DNA from: Marisa cornuarietis
Lineage: Eukaryota > Mollusca > Gastropoda > Architaenioglossa > Ampullariidae
Assembly (NCBI GenBank): GCA_004794655.1
Contig: SMMW01000056.1
Coordinates: forward strand, 1,426,001-1,490,000
DNA length: 64,000 bases
Reading direction: 5' to 3'
Part shown: positions 27,501 to 42,500 of the stretch, in pieces
Layout of the letters: the number at the start of each line of letters is the position of its first letter
Position numbering within the stretch: the first letter of the stretch is position 1
Program-made: the position numbers and the translations under genes
The notes under the pieces: model-generated
Seen by the model: the letters and a program-made list of their open reading frames with translations, nothing else
Databases searched by the model: none
What the model was told of the DNA's origin: nothing

Positions 27501-30500
27501 AACTGGAGGGAAAAGGCATCAACACAAAGCGCTGACAAAACTACCAGTCGTCTATAGCCTTGGCCTCTTTACAGCTATGAATCCTACATGCATGTTATAT
27601 TCAAGATTCTTCATTTAAATAAAACAGATTTTGATGACCCAACCAGGCACATTTCCTTTCATTAAAACAGAAACTCACCTGTCCTCCTGGTCTACCAGTC
27701 TGTCATAAAATACTCGATAAACTTCATGTATCCACAGGCGAACTAACTTGTCAGGCTCTGATATTCTGACTGCTGGTGCAAGCAAGACACCTTTGATAAC
27801 CCGTGAAAAGTCTCGCAGGTTAAAGACATAGTGTGACTTGGTGGGTGTGGGCAGAAACATGGCAATAGAGCTCTTGTACACATTCATAGTGGCCGTCACA
27901 AGCAGCTGTAAGTAGAGAAGTTAAACCATTCATCCATCAAAACATAAGAACCTCAGAAAAATAATTAATTAACTTTCTTTCCAAGAAATTTTCTTTATCT
28001 TGCTTACTGGCTGAATATACCATGAAATACAAATGACAGAATCTATAAGAATTTTGGTAAAAATGTAAAATCTTCCCTCGTGCAGGTTTTTTTTCAAATG
28101 AATGGGGTAATCTCAATATAAGATAATATTTCCAAAACCTGAATAAATAACCTTATTCTGTTGTCAAGATGCAATCTTATAAACACCACCTTTTACAGAA
28201 AGAAGGCAAAATCTCTTATTTGATAAATATAATGTATAAGGGTATGCTTACCATGTCAAGGTTACATAAAGTGGGATAGATGGGACCACATGTTAATTAA
28301 CTGTATCTTTTGACATTCATCAGGTCACACTTTTAACCACCATCTGTGCATGGCAATTTTTGCAGACTTGTACATTAGGTTTTGGAAAAAAGTATCTTGT
28401 ACTGAGCTCAGCCCACATGTACTCTGGTGGACCTTTGTGGAAAATACTACAACATACAGATCTTGTACTGAAAACTTTTATCCACTATTTGCAAAAGCCT
28501 TTGAGGGCACAGGTCATTGGGTAAAGAATCACCTTTCCATTCCAAGCGACAGCAGCTTCAAACCCTTTGCTAAAGTGAAGATCAGTGATGGTGCCAAATA
28601 TTCGATGCAGAATGGAGTCTTCAAACTCATCAATGGTAACTATGTTTGTATGACGAGTTAGTCGATTGGAGATATCATTGCGGCCACCTCCAGGAGGTCC
28701 CATGGCAGAGACAAAAATCTGGAGAAAGAGGATCAGTCCAGTTGTCAATCTAATTAATTGATTGTTCAGAAAAATAGTCTTGATTGAGCTATCTTTATAG
28801 AACCTAACATATGACCCCACTGTTCCCTAGATTATAACTGGAGAAACAACAAGGATGGTCCCTCTTTCAAATACCTATTGAACTGAGGTTTCGGTGCGAA
28901 AAAAGTTCAGGTCACAAAAGGTAATCTTTCACCAGTTAAGACAATCTTACAGCTGATGGACAAATCACCAAAAAATATATCTCATGCCAAAAAAGGAAAC
29001 CATATTCCCTAATCAAACTACTCCATCATCTCTAGGAGGATAACGCAAAGGGATGCAGAGAATAAAGTAAGTGAAATCTAAAGTTTTTTAATGACACTCA
29101 CCAAATCAGTGAGCGTAATTTTAGAGTTGTCTTTCTTGTCATACCAGTGCTTATGGTCTATCCACTGCCGAAGTAGCTCAATTGGGGGTTGTGCTCCATA
29201 CACTTCCTTAGCTGGCATGCTCAAGTCATCCACAAACACAATGGACTTCTTGCCCACTGGTGGTCCAAAGACACCTTTACGCCGCCTTTTGATATGTACA
29301 CCACTTTTTAGCACCTTATGCTATCTTTTGAAATAAAGCACTAGCTATTATAGGTGTGCTCACACCTCTTACCATTTATAAAAAAGACTACCTTCACAAT
29401 AAATATCTTTACCTATATGACTAGGGTTGCCCAACACACTTTCTGAAGACCCCGTTAAAAACGTAGCTGTATGGTTTCATAAGTTCTGGCAACATCTTGC
29501 TTGTTACCTTCAGCTTCTACCATGAGCATAGTAGTAAGGAATATGACATGCACACACACACACGCACACACAAGCATAGAGAGAGAAGCGACATATACAG
29601 GCAGAGCTACTGGCCAGGCAGTGACCCAACAAAAGGAGAGCAGGAGGGGGTTGCCTAGTAACAGGATAGGGGTGCGGGAAACAGGGTGCGAGAAAAGTCG
29701 GGTGTCAGGGAGATACGTGGGTGGGAAAGAGAGAGGAGAGGACAGCTGGAAGGAGAGTGCAGAGGTGGGAGCATTGCCCCACCAAGGAGCTGCAAGGAAT
29801 TTTCTCTGGTGTATGATTCGCCTTAGCCAAAAATATCAACTGGCAGTAAAGTACCTGAAACCCACGACAGTGTTGACGTGCTCATTATTGTGGTGAGACT
29901 GGACAAATTACCCCCTTCTACCATGTTACACTATGACTACACATGGACCTAAGACCTGCCACGCAACCACATAACCTAACAGCTGGCAAAGCTGGCTTGG
30001 GCCATCCATCAGCTTTCAGTCTTCTCAACCTGGCTACTAGTAACGATGGCAAGGATTTCTTTTTGGCACACTTTGAAGTATATAGTGTCTGTGCTGTGAC
30101 TGCTCCCTGTACACGCAGGGAAGCAAGGAAGGCTTCTTGTGCCATGGGTGGTCAGCCATAGCAGGATAGGACTGTTGTTTGCTGGGATGCAGTTAGAGAG
30201 AGGCTGGGTGTGGTACCCTCCACCTCATTTCAGCCCCTTCTTTACCAAAGCAAATCTGTGCACCAAACAGCACTGCTGGCCTTCCTCTGACATCTAAACT
30301 GACCTCTACCACACCTACATTTCTTATAACAAGATAATGGATACAGCATGGACCTGGGATGCAACACTAAGCAATTCATAAAGACATTTCCTTATAACAA
30401 AGAAATTTCACTTAGGAATTCTAAATTACCATATTACCACATTTCATTAATGTTAATGTTTCATTGACATTAAAATATTTTTAGAACTTTAGTAGTTCTC

Positions 30501-33500
30501 TTGTTACAACATTACTGACAACCCACTAAACTGCTAATGTCTAACAGCCAACTTTTAAACAAAAAAATGCGCTTTGACTGACTTACCTGTCAAGTTTGGA
30601 CATGATGATATCTTGTGTCTGGTTGGCTGACGTTCTGGCTGAGAAGTTAATGCAGTTAGGGATATACCTAAAAAAAAAGGATGCCCAGGAATCAGCTGAA
30701 TAAACTCTGTAAAATACCTGGGCAAACCTAACCATGCTAACAATTTATACCTATTTGTGGAGATGAGGCAAGGGTAAAAGAAACTCGATCACGATTCCAC
30801 TAAGTTTAAAAGTGTAAATGCTTACATTTCGTTTGGACATATGAGACTAATGACAAAGTTTCTATAACACATTAAAGCACAAAATCTTTTTCTTTGAATG
30901 CATTGTTATGTGATTTCACAATTTTTACAGTAATGATGGAGTGCAAGAGAGAGAGAATATATATATATATATTTGTGTGTGTGCATGCTTACCTACATGT
31001 ATGAATACATTATAAGGCCCTTTTCAACTACACAAAAATTATTGAAACATTTAACAATGAAAGTTATATATAAATAAAACTTTGCCAAATCTTCCATATT
31101 TGTCCTGTTAAGAAGGGCTTTTCTTAAATGTCACCATCATAAATGTGAACAGAATATGCAAGATAAGCAGATTGAGAAGACATCTCACGTGTCTTTTGGC
31201 AGTCGGACAAGAAAGTTGTTGGTGATGGCAGACTTGCCTGTGCCAGTGGGACCAACAATGAGAACAGGTATTTCTTTCACCAGAAAAGTGTGTAAAAAGA
31301 AGGCCTGTCGTGCTGTCTCATTGGTCTCAACTATCAAATCACTAACCTGTTTTTGCCAAACAGAAATTTCTCATATACTTTTTTTTTAATTGTGCGACTC
31401 AGCATTATTTACTTCTATAGGAAGCATAAATAGCTGCACAGTATAACACCTAGAACAAGAGGCCATCAGTTAACAGGGTCAACTAGTTTAAGTCGCACAT
31501 TCATCACAAATAAATCCAGAAACCAAAAAAGAGAACTTTGCAATCCAAACCTATGTGATAGAGGGTGCATGGCTTATAGCTGAAGGGCGGTTGAGTGGCG
31601 GTACCGGTCAGTAGCACTGATTAGGTTGTACATTAAGCCTCTCGGTGAATACAAAATGGGGTGTCAAGACAATTTGCTTGGTGTACCCTGTTAGGCGGTG
31701 GAAGCAACAGTTGCTGCAGGCAGGCAGCAAGTGGTTGCCTTAATAAAAATGCAAACAACCTATGGCTAAGCATTCTCTTCATGAAGTGTGAGCAAATGTG
31801 TGCCATGTGGTAGGTGACCTGGTTACACCTACATATTCAAGGAGTGAAAAGACAACTCCTTATTCACTTGAAATTCAAAACTTTAATCTCATAATTTTTC
31901 AAAATCTCTTCCTTTACTTTGGTGGCATCTGGTTTGCTGAAGATCAATACCATGTAAATTTAGAAGAAAGGCAAGCAATAAATTTTCTCCATTCTACTTT
32001 CTGTTCACTGGTTTTCAAAACTAAGCTGGACAAAATGCATGAAATAAAGAAAAGGCAGCAACATAACTCAGGGCTTATAAATTCTCTCCCACCCAACATA
32101 AGATTGTTTTAACTCACTGGAATTCATTGCAAAATTTTAGATGGACGCTCATAAGGAACAACGATCTATGCTGACAGTGTTACTAAGTGCTCAACAGTGC
32201 AACATCTAACCTTGCCAGCAGCAGACTGTTCCTCCCTTTTCTTCTCTTCCATCTCAAGCCAGCTGATCCAGTGTCCTGTGCCCCTTTTCTGGAAGCAGTA
32301 GCTAAAGACTGTCTCTCGTTCTGGGAACAGTTGTGCCTGCAACATCACATCAGTTCTGGTCACATGACTAAACAGCTTCACCAATTATTTGCTCACCTAC
32401 ATAAAACAGTTACTGTATAACCAAAATGTGTTCTTCCTGCCCTATTATTAATCCATCTTTCTAAAGAACTATTAAGTAAAAGAACCAGGCCAGCAGTCTA
32501 AACTAATTGCTTTACACTGTCTTTCTTCCATCCAGGTGGTTTTATAAATTGTCTCATCATAATGTTAACCTGCTATTCAGGTCAAGATAAATGTACACGG
32601 ATGGGACGTACCCATAACCTTTCATTCTATACAGACATGCAAGTTAGTGTGTTCATGTGCTTGCAATAAAAAATGTGTATGTGGATGAGTTGGTCCCCCA
32701 TCTGTCGCCAGGAAACTCCACTTTTCTCATCTCATTTTTCAGAAACATGCTTCAAGATCACCCAAAATATGTTATCTTTATTTAAAATGCCTTCAAACTC
32801 CATTTACACTTACCTTTGTCATCTTAATGAATTTGGGTCTTGGATAGGCTGGATTCTGATCCAGAAGAAGCTGGCGGTAAAACTCATCAAACTTTTTCTT
32901 GCTGTCTCCATAAGCAGTGCCAGCAATAGTCCAGATCAAAGCAAAGACAAACAGGCCTTGCAGCCAGCAGATTATCTGGGTTATAGATTGACAGGTGACA
33001 TGAGAATGAATGCCGATGAAAAAGATGATCATAATGATAATGATTATGTAAATTTAAAGATCGTACCAATAAGTTTGCAGAGGTGTGGTAGAGGCTGGCT
33101 AAAATGCCAGCTAAAGGCCGATTGGTTGGTAGAGCTGATTGGTGCACAGATTTGTTTTGGGTCCAGGAGGGCGGAGGGGGCCACAAGAGAAGGAAGGGGT
33201 GGAACCCCTAGGTGGACCTAGCCAGCGCTGCCGGGCACCCATGGCACATTAGTCCTCCTGGAGGATATAAAAGGGAAGGGAGAAGCGTGGTGGAGAGAGA
33301 CAAGAGGCAAAAGGGATGAGAGCAGCCTGAGAGAAGGACGCAACAAAGCATCGCCAACTAGCAGCCCAGTTGATGAAGTCTGTTCTCGGGGTTATGCTCT
33401 GTCTTAAGCCAACATCTTCAAGTGGCCAACAAGCGGTCACCGCAGTTAAAAGGTTCAACAACCTACAGATATGCACTCAAGCATTATTTTGCAAAGTGAA

Positions 33501-36500
33501 CACGAGTGTGCGCTGTGTGGTAGGTCACCCTGTTACAGAGGTATTTATCTTACCATCACCAACAAGATTCAGACATTCATCAACAGATGCCTGTGCCACA
33601 TCCTCAGCGTCAAATGGCCCAAAAAGATGTCTAATACAGTTCTGTGGGAGAAAGCCAACTAAAAACCTACCAGCCAAAACATCAAGAAGCAAATGTGGAG
33701 CTGGATTGGTCACACTCTGTGAAAGCTGGGTGAAAATCTAACAAGACAAGCTCTGGACTGGAACCCACATGGGAGACGCAGAGCTGGGAGACCAAGACAG
33801 ACGTGGTGATCGATTCAAGGTGAGACAGAGACAACTGTAATGACATGGAGTCAACTGGGGAGGGAGGTCCAGAACCGGGTCTGCTGGCATGGTGTAGATG
33901 CAGCCCTATGCTCCACTGGGGGCGAAAAGGACTAATTAAGAAGTAAGAAAAAGGGATTTATCTTCTTTTTCAGCAGGCATAGTTATTCTGTTCCTTTTTG
34001 TGATAAGAAAATTATTTTAAAAAATGCTTTCAGGATTTTGTCCATACCTGAACATGGCCTGGCAGGAGAATTTGTTTTACTGAATGCAGGTAAACTTTAT
34101 ACTATGCCTATATACAGAAGCAACAGAAATTTGAACGTGTTTACCATACGTAGTAACCTAGGCTCTGATCTTATTCTTCCGTCCCTCGTGTTCTATCCAT
34201 TTAGTCCATGTCTCTTACCCGTTTTAAGCGCTAAGAGCATGCTCTCTCTGAGCATGAATATGCGCTATAAAAATCTTCATTTATTATTATTATCTCATAC
34301 ATTAAATAATCTTAATGCTATAATTGCTATCTTCTGTATCTCTAGATCAAAGCAAGTGTGGTTGGAGTACTGGACTGTACCCCACCTCCCTTGACCCTTT
34401 GACTGGAATGGACTGGCTGTGTACGTTAATTCTTGTTCACTTTGTTCTGGCCTCAGACACAACTGGTTCATCAAAAAGGCCTTATTAGCTTTATTATTAT
34501 GGCTGGCATGCGTATTAGTCATTCTAACTTGCCACTAGGTGCTGCTAAGTTTGGATCTGATTTCACATACCATGATAAGAATATACATAGTCTATACAAA
34601 TACCTGGTAGTATTGATCCTGCTCTAGGGATGTGGCACGAGGACTCTGGTCGCCAAAATGGAAAAGAGAATTCAGGCATTTGAGAACAAGTGCCTGAGGA
34701 GGCTGCTCCAGATCTCATACAGAGAAAATAGAACCAACGACTTTGTACGAAACAAGATTGCCACACTTGTAACACACCAGAAACCTCTACTTTCAACAAT
34801 CAGACAATATAAGATGGTCTTCTTTGGCCATGTGACCCAGCATGACACCCTGTCAAAGACTATTCTTCAAGGCACCTTGGAGGGTAGTCAACGCTGCAGT
34901 GGTCAGAGGAAGAACTGCTCATTAAAAACTGGACTGGTTGTCCTGTACAAGACCTGCTCACTATTGGCCAAAATAAGGAAGACAACCAGGCTCTGTCAGC
35001 TGCTGCGTCTATCCATGTGCTTCCCCCTAACAACAGGTGCTGGTCGCGAGCCGACTGACTGACTGACTTTGTAGAACTGCATTGTTAGAATAGGGTTATA
35101 TGTGTAGGGAATAAAATATTTTACGCCAGCCAGCCAGCCAGCATTTGTATTGTACATTCTTAGCTTCAGAGACTGAAAATTTGCTGAGGACATTTGCTTT
35201 GTGGTTACACCAGAGACAGCAGGTGACAAACAACTGGTCACTAAAATTAAGTGTAAATGACTTACTGCTGTGTCTGAGTCTATTTGTGTGTGGGTGGGTG
35301 TGGCAGGCCAACCCTGTTACACAATATACTATCTCCTCTGAGTGAATAACTCTTTTCTGTTTTCCCCATGCACAGAAATAGGTAAAAACTATGACATCAA
35401 TAGTCTTCACAGATACCCCTAATAACAAATGGTCCCAGCTCTAAGGTTGCAGTCTTATCCTTGTGCACTACATTACACATTTATTTGTCCAAGAGGGCTA
35501 TATGGAAGCAGTTCACACAGCATAATCAATGGACGCAATACAATCCATGTTGGAGTTTCTATTTCTTTCAGTGAGTGGTCATGTTTGTAGACTAACACTA
35601 CAAGAACAAAAGGACAAGGGGTGGGAGTGTTGTTAACTCAAATTTTGCTAAATATTAATTTTTACTGAACTTAAATTAAAATTTGCATGTACACCCACAA
35701 ATACGTATTCACATACTTACAGATATGAAGGGAAGAAAAACAATGAAAAATGAGCTGATCTCTTACTTGCTGCTCAGTTAAAGGGGTTACAGTGGTTCCT
35801 TCAGGAGGTCCATCCAGAGACCAGATAATTTCATCCATGAGTGCAGTGTACAGCCGCATGAATGAAAGCACCATGTGCATATCAGAGGTTGTGATAAATG
35901 TCTGACAGTGGTGATGCAAAAAATCCAGACATGGGTCTACCAGCCATTTGAACAATTCTTCTATGACATTCAGCTGTTCTGTTGTCATACTCTAGAAAAA
36001 TATTTTTAGGAGTAAAATTTTCTTCTTTAAGTACCACAACAAATACCACATTCAATGAAAGAACATCTCTATACACAAATCAAGTTGATCTCCCAGCCAG
36101 ACTTTATACTCATGCTTGTAATGAATCCCTGTTAACCCTCTTGGTTCGAGATAAAAATGAACATTACAATGACTGGTTTATAGCTGAAGACTGCGAAGAC
36201 GACAGTGGTGAAGTTTGTTTTTTTATTATTGCTGCTCTGAGATAAACATTAGACCAAGAAACCTAGACATTTTTGGAAAAGAGAAAAGTTGAATTTTGCA
36301 ATAAAAAGTCATGAAAATCGCCTTGCCTGTGCTACCCGGCAAAGCCACGATCGTGGCCTTTCAAACCAAGAGAGTTAAGGACCTGGCTAACATAGCCATG
36401 TCTTTAATTATCTTCCTTGCGAGTCAGCTCTTCCTTGGAGGAAAGATTAACTCATTTGATGCATCAAATAAAAACTAAAAATGTCAAGGGACGGGACCAA

Positions 36501-39500
36501 AGAAAGAATTTACTCCACTTTTGAATGTCATAGTTCTGTCCATAGAATATTACAGCTAGTTCTTTAGTAGGAAATTCTCATAATAACTCCAAGTCCAGCT
36601 GTTGGTCAGCAGTGAACGCTCGAAACTGGCATTTCTGTACACCAGGATTGAGTTTAAAGAACTGGACTGTTAGAAATAATGAAATACAATTAATATAAAA
36701 AGTAACATTATTAGTGAAATATATACAACAATGTAGCTATTTGTATTCAATTGTTAAACAACTTATCTCTTAAGCTTTCTTGTATGTGAACACTGTAGTG
36801 AAGTAGCCATTGTTAAATCTGAACAAGTTAATTCACCAGGCACAGATTAATCCACATGCATATATTTTTACAGCATGATATAGTCCTGAGGCCTCTCTTA
36901 AACTGCTTCAAAAGTCCTTGAGTAGAAATAACAGTGGACAGCAAATGTTCCAGGAGAAAAAGTCTAACACAACGCTTAATGTCTTTTCAAGATGGACCTC
37001 CATTCACTACCCCAGCAGCTTGGTAAGTGAGGCTTCTAGGTAGCTGAAAGACTAAAGTTGCTCTTTGCCTGGACTTCTCTTTGTACAGTGCTGACCACCT
37101 TGTTTGATAATTTCTTTGGCAGATTTCCTTTCTTCTGGGGCTAGCCTAGCCGCTGTCCTTTACTGCTGATGATGAGCCATAAATTGGCATTGCTGTAGCC
37201 TGCCTACTGGCCAACAGGGAAGGTGCTGACATCTTAGTCATCTTAGATTTAATTGCATCTTTGGTGAGAAATTTTCAAATGGAACTAATCCTCCAAAGAT
37301 CAAGGCAGCACAGCTGACAGACTTTGATGATGTGTTGTTTCATGAACAGAACAAAATCCAGGAAGCCAAGATTTGGAATGAGAACGGCTTGACAGCTCTC
37401 GTGTTCCACATTTATTTCTTGTTATACTTGGTTGTAAGTAACTGCAGTTGATATCCAGTTTGTGTCAGTATTTTCGTCACTGACTGAGCTTTAGTTTCTG
37501 TTGTGTTTTGTGGTCGACCGTAGGAATCACGCAGACTTTTGTTCTTCACCAATTTTTCGGAGCGGTGCCATGTCAGCCATTACTGTTCAGCTTCAGCGTT
37601 CTGTATGTACGGAAACCACGCGAACCTCTTCTTCCAATATTTTGCTAGAGTGCAGTTATTTTAATTATGACTGACATTGTTGTACAGGACAATTATTCTG
37701 GTTTCACTGTGTCTTTTTTTCTAACTCCGTCATTCATGTTCCCAGATCTATTGCTTGATCTACAGCTACTTCTCTTCTGACGGCAAATAAATAATCTACT
37801 CAGAGATACAAGAGAGACAACATTCCAAACACTAATCTACAGATTACAGGGCATGATCCACAAACACATCAATAAACACAGAATCTAGGGAGGACTCTAT
37901 TGAACAGACCAGAACTGGCGCCCGTATCAGCAGATTCTCCAAATGCACAAGCGACAGAAAGCAAGCGAGAAAGAAGGAAAATCTTCATCAAAGACTTGGT
38001 GTTTATCCTTTTTATCGTCTTAGGTGTAATCTTTGGTATTGGACTTGGTTTGGGACTAAAATACCTCCCAGGACCTTGGACTCCCAATGACAAGCGCAAG
38101 ATCTTCTATCTAAGGTTTCCTGGTGATTTGTTGCTCAACATGCTCAAGCTGCTCATCCTGCCCTTGATCCTGTCCAGCCTGGTGATGGCGACGGCCATGC
38201 TGAATAAGAAAGCTTCCGGCAAACTGGGGCTGGGCGCCATGATCTACTACATGACCACAACGCTGTCAGCCGTCATTCTTGGCATCATTCTTGGCCTGTC
38301 CATCCATCCCGGAGACCCACGTGACATTAACACCATTCCACGCAGTGGCGCCTCTAAGAACACCAAATCGCTGAACGCTCTGCTGAAATTGATCAGAAAC
38401 TGCTTTCCGGATAATTTAATGACGATGTGTTTTCAACGGGAGACAACAGACGTTGATTTGATTAAAGCCGCTACCAGAAACGTGTCCAATGGAGCTTCAA
38501 TGATGGAAGTGAACAGACTATGACTACCCCCAACATGCTGTTGATTGCCTCCTGTGGTTCAATCCAGAAATTCTTGAACAGAATCTGGCTTTTATGGTGA
38601 TTGTAAAACTAACCTGATGATCGTACTACAAGAATTTGGCTATGTTTCAATGATTCTAAAACTAACCCATGCAACTGTAAGCACATCCATGTCATTGGTG
38701 GGTGGCCTCATAAGAAAATAATAGCGATGTGTTCAATGTGTAAGTTATCATGATCAGCCTGAAAAATAGGAAAACACTTGTCCTCGTACGTCCTCGATTC
38801 CAGAATTGACGACTGTAGGCCGCTAGCATTTATCATGTATGTGTGGTGTTCTTTGTGTAAAGCACTTTGAGTTCATCTTAATGGTGGAGAAAGGTGCTAT
38901 AGAAATCATCATTATTATTATTATTATTATTATTGCTTACACAGTTGGAAAATGGGAAATTACTAAAACTGACTTGGATCAATAATGGTAGCAAAGAAGA
39001 ATCCAGCTTAGCAGATCCAGAAACGAAGAGTGCTTCAGTTTTGGCATGATTAAGTTAAATTTCAGCCATAATTTGACATCAGCAGTACCAGTTTGAAATG
39101 TGTGTGTGAGAGAGAAAGAATGCTTGAATGTTGGTGGGCTGGCAAGATTGCTGCATTGGTATGTCATCAGTAAAAAACAATCATCATGGTGATGATTGCA
39201 TGTTACTTAATACTGTAGACAAAGGTGGAGTATACATGATGAACAGAATCGGCACTAAAACCAAGACTTGGGGAACCCTGAATAAAAATTGAGTTACAAA
39301 AAAAAAAATACAGCATATTTCCAAAACACTGTTGGAGATAAAGTGTTAAATTTCAAAACAAATTAAGCTTCCATAGGTTGTTAAATATTTCAGAGAAGCT
39401 TGTCACAAAAAGTGTTCTAGAATATGTGATGCAAAAATGAAAAAGACCCTGTACATTAGTGTGTGTGTGTGAAGTGAAAAATGTTAGCTATGAAGTATAA

Positions 39501-42500
39501 CATCTTACCTTTGGCAAAATGTAGTCCATATAGGACTTCATTAACGGCTCCCAGCCAAGCTGGTGAGGTTCAAGGTAAATCATACCACATCTGGAGACAG
39601 TGGCTGGTGAGGCCTGTTCCAGGTCTGCAGGCTCGAAGATCAAATTCATAGAATTGCTCATCTTGATGATCTCTCCACTCATCAGACAGAGCTGCATAAT
39701 GGACCATACGTGCATATTTCAAAAGAAATTTGAAAACTTTTGACTAAAGACACCCAGTGAAAACATCACCACATACAAGACATGGCTTGGGATAAAAGCA
39801 GGGACAAAAAAGCCTATATATTTCTTTCCCAATAGGTACAAGAGCCTAGAAATCAAGCTCTGCCTCTGAAACTTATAGTTTCAATGGAGTAAATGTTTAA
39901 AACAGTGGTAACATTGTTTTTATTTTGAGATGAAGTCTCCCCCCTATCAAATGTGTATTCAAGTATACAGCACTATATGGCTATAGTAGTATGGGACATG
40001 CACTTGCACACACAAACAGGCAAAGACATATATGCTGGGTGGGCAATGATAACACAATGTAACTGACTACCTGGTGACCATGCAGCTGAGGGTGAACCCA
40101 GATGTGTGGGGGCCACCTAACAAACAAGGATGGGGCCAGGGGTACTTTCTAGAAAAGTTGAGGGTAAGGGAAAGAAGAGGGTCGGGTAGCAGGGAACAAG
40201 AGATCAGTTGGAAAGAGAACTGTGGGAATAGCATCTTATCGTACAGTTAAATAGGAGTGTATGTTTTACCCTGGCCAAAACCAATGATTGGCAGAAGAAT
40301 ATATACCAGAATCCAATGATTGTGTTGAGTTGTTGAGAGTAGTGAGAGGCAGTGCAACCACTTCCTATCTTCTGTTACATGGTGATAAAATCTGTCTACT
40401 CTTAAAAAAACTCACTGTCAAAGTGCAAAGATATCTATCTCTTACCTTCTTGTTATCATCAAGTACAGTATTCATATTTTCAATCCAAACAGCATCAACT
40501 GGACCATCAAACAAGATCCACTTTCTGTCTTCAGATGACATGTAGGCATAATCTCGGAAAGTTGTGGCCAGTACACCTGTGACATAAGGCATAAAGTATT
40601 AAGTATTTACACATTTCACACACAAAATGTATGAAAAAGAAGTGTAGCATGATCTTTATCTTTTCTACCTACAAACAACAGAGTAACAGAAAAAAGTATC
40701 CATAATCAAGTTTTAGGAAACTTACATAACTAATACACAAAGAGATACCGACAGCAAAAAAAAAATTGTTGTTAAATGAAGTTGTGATTCTTTCTGAAGC
40801 ATAAGTTACTAATTAGTGTCATGTATTACATAATATCCTGGACAAAAAGACACAACATAGTGAACGCAACTACAAACTGAGATGCATTGTAGAGAAGCAC
40901 ACTGAAAAGACAATATATTCCACTGATGATGATTATAAAAATACTTAATCAATCCTTGCAGAAATTCTACATGACCAGAGCTTGTCATAATAGAAGCCAC
41001 ATAAATATCTCCAACTCATCCACTCAAAATAATAGACAATGATAATAAACCATTAACTCATGTACCTATCAGAAAAATTATATCACAAAGCCATTCCTCA
41101 AACAGCAACTGGTGATATCCAGAAATTAAACAATTAAAAGAGATAAAATATGATAAACATAATACAGGGTAACAGATGCCGCCCTAAGGTTAAAATATTC
41201 GACTGGTGCAGGAAAAATTAAAATTGTAATTTACGTTTGCTTACCATTCAAAAATAAATCTGCTACAATGTTTTTTGAGGAAATGATGAAAACCATAAGA
41301 AAATGAATATGAACAAACCATCAAACCACTCATGTGATATGGGGTCAAAGCAGCCATACAGCTGGCCCATAGTGATGGATTTAGGATTGATGATGCAGTA
41401 CATAGTCTTGTGTTCAGGGTATCTCCCAGAAATTTCCAAACTAGTAAGTGCATCTGCAAGGCACTGATAGCTCATGGTCTTTCCTCCTAGCGGTTGTCCT
41501 ACGATCATCAAGCCATGACGCACAAGAATCATCTCATAAACCTGCACCCCATAAATGAGTAACATCATTTTAATGCCTAATCTGTGAAATATATTTGAGT
41601 AATATACAACCACTAATTCTCAAATGATTGTAGAGTTAGCTTAAATCAGCATTAAAACAGTATGCAGAAAAGACTTTGTAGACAGATTTTGTTAGAAATT
41701 GTGGAAAGTTAGTCATATATAAATGTAATAATTTGTGATAATCTGATTGCAGATTGTAAATGGCTGCTTTGATCAGACTATCTTTCATGAAGCTGAGTTA
41801 CAAAAAATTAAAAGATTAAAACACAAAACTGAGCTTATACACAACCTGGATAATCTTTCCAAGATACCAAGGAACTGGCTGCAATTTTCTTTTGTACAAA
41901 GTTTCCTTAACAGCCTCCAAAAAGACACCATAATCTGGCTGGGGTAGCTTCACCTCAGGGAACAGGTCAGAAATAATTCCTTCAAATAGAGGCACATCCT
42001 GAAAGTGTGAACAAATATCTTGGCTAAATAAAAGCCTAAAGAAATGCTGGCATTTTTTTAGAACTTGCAAATCGAAAACTGTAAGAAATATTTACCTGAG
42101 CCAAAAATTTTGGCATGTTTACATCATTAATCGCTTTCAGGAGTAGAACAGACTCATCAGTCTCTGTGTATTTGAGCTTCAGGTTACCAGCTGCTGTCAG
42201 CACAGATTTGACTGCCCTCATGCCATAGTCATAATGGTGCTGCGAGGACAGCAGCTCCGAGCAAAGACGGTATGTAGCAACAATTTTATTGGACAAGCTG
42301 AGTAAAGAATATGGAGAAGGCTTAAAGAGGGTGCATAGTATCCACACACAAAAACTGGAATAAGGACAAGGAAAACAATTTTAAATGTTTTAAAGAAGTT
42401 GAAGACAAACTCAAGCTGCAGCAACCCCATCATAAAGCCAGGAAAAAAGTACTCCACATAGAAATTGTTAGAGAAAATACATGGGACATGTTTATAATTA

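Noticed and set aside
29501..29896. 131-codon plus-strand frame
   Set aside because: Falls in repeat family B, low complexity, no recognisable domain.
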